NCBI GenBank assembly: GCA_018829205.1
Contig: JAHJUE010000012.1
Location: 1-64,000 of the forward strand
Source of the DNA: Bacteroidota bacterium
GTDB lineage: Bacteria > Bacteroidota > Ignavibacteria > Ignavibacteriales > Melioribacteraceae
Direction: 5' to 3'
DNA length: 64,000 nucleotides
A program made the translations under genes and the position numbers. Below the pieces are notes generated by a model. The model was given only the letters and a program-made list of their open reading frames with translations, ran no database searches and was not told the origin of the DNA. The stretch's first letter is position 1; each line of letters begins with the position of its first letter. Positions 34,090 to 41,612 of the stretch are shown here, one piece after another.

Positions 34090-34165
34090 ATTAAAGTTAA
34101 TAAATAATTAGTTCCGTACTGCTCCGCAGTGATTGTGCCTCAGGCTATTTGTAACGACGTTATTT
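34090..34165 (+). repeat. Right part of a long attC-like site (site M)
   Basis: AATAAATAATTAGTTCCG (34098-34115) matches the interior of sites F and G. The end reads GGCTATTTGTAACGAC and GTTATTT (34159-34165). The left arm is missing, apparently replaced by dispersed repeat copy 3. Confidence 0.55.
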
Positions 34166-34180
34166 GCTAAGAAGGGAAAA

Positions 34181-35608
34181 ATGAAATTATTTATATTTTG
34201 TATTCTAATCTCCTCCTTCACTTTTGCTCAATGGCAAAAAGTGGATTTAGATGTTGGTACTTCGAATTCAATGATAAAATATAATAATAATTTATTTGTC
34301 GGTGGCAAATACAAAGGATTTTATATTTCAAAAGATAACGGTATTAGTTGGGAGTTGTCAAATAGCGGGATAAATTCTAATTCATTTGAAGCATATTCTT
34401 TTTTAGTACAAGAAAGTTTATATGCATGCACAAATTCAGGAATTTACTTATTTGAGGTAGAAAAAGAAAACTGGAAACAGTTAAATGAATTTTCATCTGA
34501 TGCTTTGTATATAAATGGTGATAACATCATATTAGGTTTAAATCCAAGCGGATTGATTTATTCTGTTGATAATGGAATATCATGGCACTATGACAACGAA
34601 AATTTATTTTTGGATTCTAAATCAATAATTCGCTATAAAGATTACATATTGGCGGGAAGTACAAGTGGTTTATATAAGTCATTAGATAGCGGAAAGACTT
34701 GGGAAAATGTTAATAGCGGGTCATTTCTTAAATTATATAATTATGAGGGTAAATTATATTCTTCTCAACATCAAAATTTATTCCAATCATTTGACGATGG
34801 TGTTACATGGGAAAGTTTATTTTTATCATATTATTTTTCAAACGATTTTGTTATTTATGACGATGTTTTTTTAGCAAGCAATTATAAAAAGGGAATTTTA
34901 TGTAAAAGAGAAATTATGCCAAGATGGAGAGAGGCTAATTGGGGTTTGGATATAAATAGTTCTAGATTTTTATTTATTGATGAAACATTAATATACACGT
35001 CAAATGATAACGGTTTATGGCAAAGACCTTTGAACGATTTCCAATTACCCGAACTAGAAATAAAAGATAATTATAATTTTGAAGCAATTGCCGGAGAGCA
35101 TTTTAGTTCTGCACTTTACCTGGGAAATCATGGATATGATACTGCCTTTGTATCAAATATAGTCTCAAGTAATGATTTAATAAAAATAAAGTATGAATCT
35201 CTTATAATCCCACCAGATTGGTCTAAATATACAAGTATTGATTTTTTTGCGGAAGATATTGGAGAAACAAAAACAACAATTACAATTAATACTAATACAA
35301 AAAAAAGAGTTTATAAAATTGATGTTGTTATTTCAGTGATTCCGGCTGAATTCTATCTAAAACAGAATTATCCTAATCCTTTCAATCCATTTACTATTAT
35401 CGAATATTCTATACCAAAATCAGACCATGTAAGGTTGCTAGTTTATAATTCAGCTGGTCAGGTTATAAAAACCTTAGTTGATAAAAAACAAATTGGAGGA
35501 AAACATCAAGTTAGTTTTTCATCAGATGGAATAGCTTCGGGTGTATACTATTATCAGTTATTGGTAAATAATATCAAAGAAACAAAAAAAATGGTTTTAA
35601 TAAAATGA
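34181..35608 (+). CDS. Ycf48-like propeller protein with T9SS sorting domain
   Basis: This is a 475-residue protein. ATG 34181 (ribosome site GAAGGGAAA) is chosen over an in-frame upstream start because it begins the signal peptide MKLFIFCILISSFTFAQ. Propeller repeats (ISKDNGISWEL, SVDNGISWHY, SLDSGKTWENV, SFDDGVTWESL) cover residues 20-290, followed by an Ig-like domain (about 295-385) and the sorting domain QNYPNPFNPFTIIEYSIP. Note Phe in place of Ser in the PST position. It overlaps the next start (ATGA), so both are translated together. It sits 15 bp after an attC core and may be the last cassette. Confidence 0.83.
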   Translation: MKLFIFCILISSFTFAQWQKVDLDVGTSNSMIKYNNNLFVGGKYKGFYISKDNGISWELSNSGINSNSFEAYSFLVQESLYACTNSGIYLFEVEKENWKQLNEFSSDALYINGDNIILGLNPSGLIYSVDNGISWHYDNENLFLDSKSIIRYKDYILAGSTSGLYKSLDSGKTWENVNSGSFLKLYNYEGKLYSSQHQNLFQSFDDGVTWESLFLSYYFSNDFVIYDDVFLASNYKKGILCKREIMPRWREANWGLDINSSRFLFIDETLIYTSNDNGLWQRPLNDFQLPELEIKDNYNFEAIAGEHFSSALYLGNHGYDTAFVSNIVSSNDLIKIKYESLIIPPDWSKYTSIDFFAEDIGETKTTITINTNTKKRVYKIDVVISVIPAEFYLKQNYPNPFNPFTIIEYSIPKSDHVRLLVYNSAGQVIKTLVDKKQIGGKHQVSFSSDGIASGVYYYQLLVNNIKETKKMVLIK

Positions 35609-37779
35609 AAATTATATCTAAAAATGCCCTTTTATCATTCTTATTTTTAACAAACATAATTCTTTCTCAGAACAGATGGGAATTTGTCAATCCAAAACCC
35701 ACGGGTTTTGATTTGCACAGTATAAAAATTGATTCTGAGCAAAATGTTTGGCTTGTAGGTGAATATGGCACAATACTAAAATCTAACGATAATTGTGAAT
35801 CTTGGAAACCTATTACTTTAAATTATACTGATAATTTGTATGATTTATCAATTGTAAATGAAAAGATATGGATTGTTGGTCAAAATGGGAGAATATTGTT
35901 TTCGAATGATCAAGGTTTAACCTGGGATCAGCAAATATCCAATACAAATAAATCCCTATTAAAAATTCAATTTATAGATGAAATTCATGGTTGGATTATC
36001 GCAAGCGATAGTTTGGTGCTGAGAACTATCGATGGAGGAAACAATTGGCTGCAAACATTTATTAGTAATAAATGGAGCCAAAATGATATAATGTTTTTAA
36101 ACAAAGATATTGGATTTCTTCTAACAGGTTATTTTAACGAACCAAATCTTGATATTGAACCATGGACTGCCGGTGCCTTATTTAAAACAATTGACGGCGG
36201 ATTAAGTTGGGATAAACTTGAAAGCGGCAGCACAAAATATTCATCAATTTATTTCTTAAATGATAAAATTGGATTTATGTCAATTCATAATAATGAATTG
36301 GGCAGAATGTTTTTGAAAACAACAGATTCTGGATTTAGCTGGGATACATTATCATATTCTTCCGTATTTGAAAAAATGTATTTTACCGATGAACAGAATG
36401 GAATTGCTATTGGCGGCAGTTCATTTACAAAGACTATTGACGGCGGTATAAATTGGGAAACGAAAACTGATATAAAAACTCCATCACTTGAAAGCCGGTT
36501 AACCGGACTTGTCTTAAAAAATTCAAATATATTACTTGTAGGTACTGAAGGAAATATCTTAAGAAGTACGGACCTAGGTGAAAATTGGTCTCAGTTAAAT
36601 TCTTCGATCAATTTTTATTATGCTTCTCTTAGAGGCATAATTTTTAATAATGAAAGTGTAGGATATATCTACGGGGGGGAATACCTGGAGTCTTCCGAAT
36701 CGGAATCTATCTTATTAAAAACAGAAGACAAAGGAAGTTCGTGGAATCGATTAAACTCACCAAATACAGATGCAATTTCTTTATTGAAAACCCATGATAA
36801 TATATTGTGGGCTTCAAGCGGTACCAGACTTTTTAGATCTGATAATGATGGCGAAACTTGGGCTGATATAATTGATATATCAAATAACGGCGACTGGCTT
36901 ATCAGGCAAATAGAAATCGTTGATAGTAAAAAAATAATATTTCTGGGCGGAAGAAGAATCTATACTTCTAATGATGGAGGAAATTCATGGACGTATACAA
37001 ATGAATTCGGAGTTCAATTCTTAAAACAAATTGTATTAATTACAGACAATAAATGGATATTATTAGGCCATACTGCTGCGACGGAACCCAACTATATTAC
37101 AACCGATGGCGGGGCCGTATGGACTGAACTTAATTATAGTTTTACCTCAATGCAGTTTATAAATGAAAATATTGGATACGCAATATACGGTGGTTTATAT
37201 AAAACAATTGACAGCGGTAATTCGTGGGAAATGATAAATGAATCTGTTAATGATATTGCATTCTGGACATCAAAATTATTTTTTTACGATGAAACAGTAG
37301 GATGGTTGAATAGCTCTGACTATTTATATTATACTAAGGATGGCGGATTATCCTGGGTAAAAGAATATGGAATTAAGGACATTCTTAATTGGAGTGGTCC
37401 GGCCTTAAGTATAAAAAGTGAAACAGAAGCCTGGGCTGTGGGATCAAACGGACATATTTTAAAACTTACATCCAATGGTGTGTCCGGTAGTTATTCATTT
37501 AGCTACGATTTGCCTGAACAAATAATTTTATATCAAAATTATCCCAATCCGTTTAATCCAAGTACTTCAATTCAATTTTCTATTTCACATTACGGTAAAG
37601 TGACGCTGAAAGTCTACGATGTTTTAGGTAAAGAAATTTCTGTTTTACTGGACGATTATTTAGAGACAGGGACTCATAATTTATTATTTAATCCTGATAA
37701 TCTTGCTAGCGGCATTTATTTTTACAGACTAACTTTTGACAATTTTGCGGTGACTAAAAAATTAATGTTCATAAAATAA
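35605..37779 (+). CDS. Large Ycf48-like propeller protein with T9SS sorting domain
   Basis: This is a 724-residue protein with a signal peptide at 1-22. At least ten repeats of the type SNDQGLTWDQQ, TIDGGNNWLQT, TTDSGFSWDTL, STDLGENWSQL and SNDGGNSWTYT fill residues 25-620, enough for two propellers. The sorting domain starts at QNYPNPFNPSTSIQFSIS and ends LASGIYFYRL. Start ATG overlaps the preceding TGA. The two proteins of this pair likely reach the surface together; binding partners are unknown. Confidence 0.85.
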   Translation: MKIISKNALLSFLFLTNIILSQNRWEFVNPKPTGFDLHSIKIDSEQNVWLVGEYGTILKSNDNCESWKPITLNYTDNLYDLSIVNEKIWIVGQNGRILFSNDQGLTWDQQISNTNKSLLKIQFIDEIHGWIIASDSLVLRTIDGGNNWLQTFISNKWSQNDIMFLNKDIGFLLTGYFNEPNLDIEPWTAGALFKTIDGGLSWDKLESGSTKYSSIYFLNDKIGFMSIHNNELGRMFLKTTDSGFSWDTLSYSSVFEKMYFTDEQNGIAIGGSSFTKTIDGGINWETKTDIKTPSLESRLTGLVLKNSNILLVGTEGNILRSTDLGENWSQLNSSINFYYASLRGIIFNNESVGYIYGGEYLESSESESILLKTEDKGSSWNRLNSPNTDAISLLKTHDNILWASSGTRLFRSDNDGETWADIIDISNNGDWLIRQIEIVDSKKIIFLGGRRIYTSNDGGNSWTYTNEFGVQFLKQIVLITDNKWILLGHTAATEPNYITTDGGAVWTELNYSFTSMQFINENIGYAIYGGLYKTIDSGNSWEMINESVNDIAFWTSKLFFYDETVGWLNSSDYLYYTKDGGLSWVKEYGIKDILNWSGPALSIKSETEAWAVGSNGHILKLTSNGVSGSYSFSYDLPEQIILYQNYPNPFNPSTSIQFSISHYGKVTLKVYDVLGKEISVLLDDYLETGTHNLLFNPDNLASGIYFYRLTFDNFAVTKKLMFIK

Positions 37780-37827
37780 ATCGCATTTAGAAAGCTAATG
37801 AAACCAACACCTAGTCATTAACTGGCT

Positions 37828-37846
37828 GTCACGGTCGTACCGTGAC
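37828..37846. repeat. REP-like hairpin before a dead transposase
   Basis: GTCACGGT-CGT-ACCGTGAC is a perfect 8-bp stem with a 3-base loop, 47 bp before the transposase ATG. Hairpins in this position are the usual targets of REP-associated tyrosine transposases. Confidence 0.6.
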
Positions 37847-37892
37847 AAAAACGTATGTTAAAACTAAAAAATAAACTATAACTAATAATAAA

Positions 37893-38060
37893 ATGGGTAG
37901 AAGAGGCAGATTAAACCTAAAGGAAGAAAGATTTTATTTTGTGACAATAACTGTAGTAAGGTATATCAATATCTTTTCTTACTCTCCATTTTGCGATATA
38001 CTTATAGAAAATATTAAACATATAGAAAAAGATATAAATTTGATAAGCAAGGTAATATAA
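37893..38060 (+). pseudogene. N-terminal remnant of a REP-associated tyrosine transposase
   Basis: A 55-codon frame begins MGRRGRLNLKEERFYFVTIT and continues VVRYINIF, FCDILIENI, the typical start of Y1 (IS200/RAYT) transposases. The HUH motif and catalytic Tyr region are missing; the frame stops at TAA 38058. It is no longer active. Confidence 0.72.
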
Positions 38061-38137
38061 TTATGATCTTACATTTCTATTGGATGTAAAAAAAATAAAC
38101 CTTGGTGGTCTGACAACTGTAGCCGATTGTTCATGAT

Positions 38138-38307
38138 ACAAAGTTTATGAACGTGTATGGAGAATTAGTTATTATATTATTGAAGAAGTTGGGAATAATA
38201 TTACCGCGTTAACCAATGATCATAATACTATTTACCAATTTGTAGACGCAGAAGAGACAGATCATGAAGAGTTTGTTCAATTCCAATTAAATGAATATTA
38301 TAGATAA
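38138..38307 (+). pseudogene. 3' fragment of an unidentified gene
   Basis: An open stretch ending at TAA 38307 gives YERVWRISYYIIEEVGNN and then a very acidic end (DAEETDHEEFVQFQLNEYYR). There is no start codon in a good position. It is probably the tail of a decayed gene next to the transposase remnant. Confidence 0.4.
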
Positions 38308-38321
38308 TCCGGAGTAATAAT

Positions 38322-38912
38322 ATGAGTAGGTGGAGTTTAATTTTGCTACTAACAATTAGTTTAGCAATTACTAATATAATTTATTCTCAAAATGAATATC
38401 AGATTGGCATTTCAGCTGGTGTGGTTGAAACTAATTTTGACCTTGATCATGATATTGGTTTTGGAACGCTTATATCATTTTCCTACCTGCCAAATGAATC
38501 AATTCAATTATTCTTGTCTAGCGGGATTATTACATGGAATAATATGGCTTACTACAACAGGATTTATAATAATAAAATTACACCGATAATTATGGGTGCA
38601 AAATATATTTACAGTTCGAATAAATTTCAGCCATATTTTCTCATAGAATTGGAACAGATATATGGTTATAGATTGAAAGGTTTTGGGGAAGAAGTTAATC
38701 CGCTTCCGTATGATGTTCCGGGATATAAGAACTATATAACTGAGTCAATAAAGTTTTCTGATCTAATGCTTGCCGGAGGATTAGGATTTAATTATAAACT
38801 GGATAAAAACATTAATATCGAAACATCATTTGTTATAAGTTTTATTTCTAATAAGAAAAATTCAGATGCTTATCATATGAGATTATTCACAGGGCTAAAT
38901 TATTTGTTTTAA
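38322..38912 (+). CDS. Outer-membrane beta-barrel protein
   Basis: This is a 196-residue protein with a signal peptide of about 22 residues (ending IIYSQ). The mature part has alternating strands (YQIGISAGVVE, LGFNYKL, IETSFVISF) and ends in MRLFTGLNYLF with a C-terminal Phe, the usual mark of a BAM-inserted barrel. It resembles the two cassette barrels at 27955 and 33225 in size but shows no close match. It is preceded by decayed sequence and stands alone. Confidence 0.7.
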   Translation: MSRWSLILLLTISLAITNIIYSQNEYQIGISAGVVETNFDLDHDIGFGTLISFSYLPNESIQLFLSSGIITWNNMAYYNRIYNNKITPIIMGAKYIYSSNKFQPYFLIELEQIYGYRLKGFGEEVNPLPYDVPGYKNYITESIKFSDLMLAGGLGFNYKLDKNINIETSFVISFISNKKNSDAYHMRLFTGLNYLF

Positions 38913-38920
38913 TTACATGC

Positions 38921-38975
38921 AACCTGCAACATGAAACCTGTAACATGAAACTCGCAACCTTCAACCCGCAACCAA
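38921..38975. repeat. 14-bp tandem repeat tract
   Basis: AACCTGCAACATGA and AACCTGTAACATGA are adjacent, followed by decayed units (AACTCGCAACCT, AACCCGCAACC). It ends at the convergent holin gene. Confidence 0.6.
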
Positions 38976-38981
38976 AACCCT

Positions 38982-39374
38982 TCACGTTTTTCTTATTTTA
39001 TCAACAATCTTTTCTCCCGTTCTTCCTACGACATAACCGCCTATACCGAATTGCAGCAGAGTCCATGCCTCATCATTTAAACGAAAGGAGAGCAGACCGA
39101 AGGAATCACAAATTACAAGCGCGAGAAATGTTAGCATTGTAATCGGCCGCCAGTTTCTTTGAAGCCAGCTGTGACCTTTAGCTTCCGCCTCAATAATTTT
39201 ACTTTGCGATTCGAGCAGTTTCCCTTCATATTCAAGAGCTTTACCCAAAAACTCATTTTCAATTTTTGTCAATTCGTTTTTAAGTCTTTCTCTTTCTTCA
39301 TCTGTGGTAGTAATGTTATCGATCAAATCCGTGACCGGTTTTACTATCCCGCTTAAGAAATTCAGAATACTCAT
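38982..39374 (-). CDS. Three-TM holin-like protein
   Basis: This is a 130-residue protein. An N-terminal amphipathic helix and a coiled region (DEERERLKNELTKIENEF, about 25-65) precede the sequence HSWLQRNWRPITMLTFLAL, a signature of the gene-transfer-agent/phage 3TM holin family, then one or two more membrane helices and a basic tail (VDKIRKT). Holins make membrane holes for endolysin release. No endolysin gene is visible nearby, so the unit may be a prophage remnant or adopted for another use. Confidence 0.75.
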   Translation of the reverse strand: MSILNFLSGIVKPVTDLIDNITTTDEERERLKNELTKIENEFLGKALEYEGKLLESQSKIIEAEAKGHSWLQRNWRPITMLTFLALVICDSFGLLSFRLNDEAWTLLQFGIGGYVVGRTGEKIVDKIRKT

Positions 39375-39420
39375 TTTATCCTCCTATCTTATGTTGTTTA
39401 ATTAAAAAATTATAAAAACT

Positions 39421-39512
39421 TTCCATTCATCCATTCATCCATTCAATCATCCAATCACCCAATCTTCCATACATCCATCAAATCATACAATCATTCATTC
39501 ACTCATCCTTCA
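39421..39512. repeat. CCATTCAT-type short tandem repeat tract
   Basis: Eight-base units CCATTCAT (39423-39430, 39431-39438) continue as decayed forms (CAATCATC, CAATCACC, ACATCCAT) up to 39512, running into the end of the 39499 gene. Confidence 0.6.
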
Positions 39513-39759
39513 CACCGCTGGTACGCCCGAACACAGACAGCTTCACCTCGTAAATTTTGCGGATAATATTTTTCTCAACCTCGCCAAGTCTTCTATGCAG
39601 CTTTTCAAACCGGCTTAGGTAATTTTTTTCTATGGTGGTAGATTTCTGTCTTGTCTCCTCTATATCTTTTTCAATTCTTTTTATCCTTGCCCAGAAGAGA
39701 ATATTTACGACCCCCGCAAGCGCGCCTATAATGATTAGGTATATTTGTTTTTCTTCCAT
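39499..39759 (-). CDS. Small membrane-anchored coiled-coil protein of the phage-like islet
   Basis: This is an 86-residue protein. One membrane helix (about 6-24, IYLIIIGALAGVVNILFW) is followed by a charged coiled coil (IKRIEKDIEETRQKS onward). This shape is common in phage lysis modules next to holins. Same strand as the holin gene 124 bp downstream. The exact family is not recognised. Confidence 0.6.
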   Translation of the reverse strand: MEEKQIYLIIIGALAGVVNILFWARIKRIEKDIEETRQKSTTIEKNYLSRFEKLHRRLGEVEKNIIRKIYEVKLSVFGRTSGVKDE

Positions 39760-39972
39760 TGTTCACCTCGCTGATTCTAGGACAAACATAAAATGCTGCC
39801 GGAAGGAATTCACTGTATTTTAGAGTACAGTAAATTTTGTCATACCCGTGGAATTAACTTTGGCCGTTTTTGCCTGCCTGACGCTAACAAAGAAAGACAA
39901 AAGCATAACATTGATTGTTGAAAATGTTGGTCCGGACATATAATTTTTTAGCAAGCATTGACGCGCTATGTT

Positions 39973-40272
39973 ATGCAGAATAAACCAGTAAATATTAACC
40001 GGATTATTAATGAAATTAGATTCAAGGAATACTACGCCTTGGGATTGATTGATGAGGTTGTTTTACGCAAGTTTAAGATAAAATGGGACTATTTTCATTA
40101 CCGCAAATCGATGTCGATGATAGATTCAATTTTTACCTTAGCTGACAAATATTCTCTTTCATACGACTCGGTAAATACAATTTTATTCAGGCCGATGAGC
40201 AAAAGTTTAAACCCCGAACTGCTCCCTGAAATACCAGCAAAATGTAACGGCAGGGAGTACAAGTTTTTCTGA
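39973..40272 (+). CDS. Small protein of unknown function
   Basis: This is a 99-residue protein from ATG 39973 (an in-frame TTG at 39958 is possible). It is basic and helical: NINRIINEIRFKEYYAL, then a KWDYFHYRKSM segment. Residue pattern suggests an HTH-like sensing of a phage or mobile element, but no family is recognised. It is divergent from the holin pair. Confidence 0.5.
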   Translation: MQNKPVNINRIINEIRFKEYYALGLIDEVVLRKFKIKWDYFHYRKSMSMIDSIFTLADKYSLSYDSVNTILFRPMSKSLNPELLPEIPAKCNGREYKFF

Positions 40273-40296
40273 TTATACATGTCTGCACATATGGCG

Positions 40297-40337
40297 AAAC
40301 CAGCAAGAAACCAGCTAGTAACCAGCATGAAACCAGC
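40297..40337. repeat. 11-bp tandem repeat, four units
   Basis: AAACCAGC (or its variant TAACCAGC) recurs at 40297, 40308, 40319 and 40330, with three variable bases between, an exact 11-bp period, one helical turn. It lies 115 bp before the DUF6266-like gene. Confidence 0.65.
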
Positions 40338-40451
40338 ATACACCTATACTAAATCCATTTCCGGTTTACTGTAATCAAAACTACAGTTACAATCTGCGCC
40401 CCGTAATTTAGATTAGTGTTGCACTTCATCATTAAAAAAAGGAGGTACAAG

Positions 40452-41135
40452 ATGGCAAGTGTAAAAGGTAATGTGCTGGGCAATTACCGCGGCAGGCTGG
40501 GTAACCTGGCGGCCCGCATTGTAAAAGGGAAGACCGTTTTAGCGGCGCGGCCTTCTTCCTTTTCAATTAGTCAAGCTCCGCCCGCTGTCCAAGCGCGCAG
40601 CAGGTTTGCGGTTACAGTAGCGCTTATTGGTTATATTCTTAATCATGCCGATCTTTTTCTAATCTGGGACAATTTTAAAAGCCCGGGTAAAAGATTGAGA
40701 AATACAGTCTTTCAACATAATTACCATTTGTGTGATTATGCCAGACCGACAATTGAGAATATACTAACTCCAAACGGATTCGCTTTTCCGGTACAGAGCG
40801 CGGTATTAAATGCCGGCGCGCTTAATCTAAGTATTGACGCGCTTAATACCGTAACGACTTTTCTGCCCGAAGAAGTGAACCTTACATTCTCATGCCTTGT
40901 TGTGTTTTATAATCCTGTCGATCCCGAAGATGAACATTACAGTATCATCAATCTTACCAATGATGAAACCGGGTTCGATTTTAATACTGCCTATACAGGC
41001 ACTATTAATCTTGATAACGCGCAGCAGGCGGTTGCCGCTAAATATCAGAACAGTATTGTTCTGATAAGCGCAGCTTCAAAAAACTCAAACGGTGATATTA
41101 TTCAATATTCATCGACATATTCCGAAGAGGCGTAG
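40452..41135 (+). CDS. DUF6266-like protein of the phage-like islet
   Basis: This is a 227-residue protein. ATG 40452 has a strong ribosome site (GGAGGTACAAG), so the longer frame from 40416 is not used. The N-terminal GNVLGNYRGRLGNLAARIVK followed by VLAARPSSF, a Gln/Ala-rich helix and a beta-rich C-terminal half fit the outline of DUF6266 proteins of Bacteroidota, whose function is unknown but which look like structural or secreted repeat-bearing proteins. The family call is from memory. A higher GC content than the flanking genes suggests a separate origin. Confidence 0.55.
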   Translation: MASVKGNVLGNYRGRLGNLAARIVKGKTVLAARPSSFSISQAPPAVQARSRFAVTVALIGYILNHADLFLIWDNFKSPGKRLRNTVFQHNYHLCDYARPTIENILTPNGFAFPVQSAVLNAGALNLSIDALNTVTTFLPEEVNLTFSCLVVFYNPVDPEDEHYSIINLTNDETGFDFNTAYTGTINLDNAQQAVAAKYQNSIVLISAASKNSNGDIIQYSSTYSEEA

Positions 41136-41142
41136 CTTAATT

Positions 41143-41166
41143 AGGCAAGGCTCCAATAGGGGCCTT
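41143..41166 (+). terminator. Probable terminator after the DUF6266-like gene
   Basis: GCAAGGCTCC pairs with GGGGCCTTGC around an AATA loop, followed by a T-containing AT-rich run. Confidence 0.5.
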
Positions 41167-41268
41167 GCTCTATATTATTTGATTCGATGACAGCATAATT
41201 AAGATTAATAACACATTGTATTTTAAAAAAAAATAATTTAATTTTAATCAATATTAGGAATTATAAAA

Positions 41269-41502
41269 ATGAAAAATTATCATTTAACATTTACAAGGCT
41301 CGGCTGGAAATTAAAAGCTGAAGGTGAAGAATATGCGGAAAAGATATTCAGAACGGATAAAGAAACCGCGATAAAAGAATGCGCCGCTTTGCTTAAGAAG
41401 TGGCATGAAAGCGCGTCCTTAAAAATTCATAAGGAAGACGGAACTTTTCAGGAAGAAAGAACCTATCCGCGAAGCGCGGATCCGGTAAATTCGGCGGGAT
41501 AA
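41269..41502 (+). CDS. DUF2188-like small protein
   Basis: This is a 77-residue protein. YHLTFTRLGWKLKAEGEEYA, then KETAIKECAALLKK, then LKIHKEDGTFQEERTYP follow the DUF2188 pattern (a strand, a GW turn, a helix with repeated Ala, and a DG-x-Q-E-E-x-T-YP end). The function is unknown. A short G/C-rich hairpin (GCAAGGCTCC with GGGGCCTTGC, 41143-41166) separates it from the previous gene and may be a terminator. Confidence 0.6.
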   Translation: MKNYHLTFTRLGWKLKAEGEEYAEKIFRTDKETAIKECAALLKKWHESASLKIHKEDGTFQEERTYPRSADPVNSAG

Positions 41503-41612
41503 TTTTATCAAATTAATCCCTTTTTATTTATCAAATTAAATGGTTTATTTAACCGGAATTACCTAAAATTTTACGGATATATACCGATAATATAAACAAT
41601 ATCCAATTTGTT

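Larger units (their letters stand above)
24222..34165 (+). mobile_element. Integron-type gene cassette tract 2 (CALIN-like)
   Basis: Eight consecutive + strand genes are each followed within a few bases to about 40 bp by an attC-like site. Six long sites (25195, 26141, 27699, 28608, 29661, 31602) share end boxes and interior sequence; later sites are altered. Genes have unrelated functions, no shared operon logic and start 12-35 bp after each core, the standard layout of integron cassettes. No integrase or attI is visible in the window. The tract lies between copies 2 and 3 of a dispersed repeat. Confidence 0.8.

Noticed and set aside
39421-39512. Possible CRISPR array from repeated CCATTCAT units
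   Set aside because: Units are 8 bp, adjacent and decaying, with no 25-40 bp spacers and no cas genes; it is a short tandem repeat.
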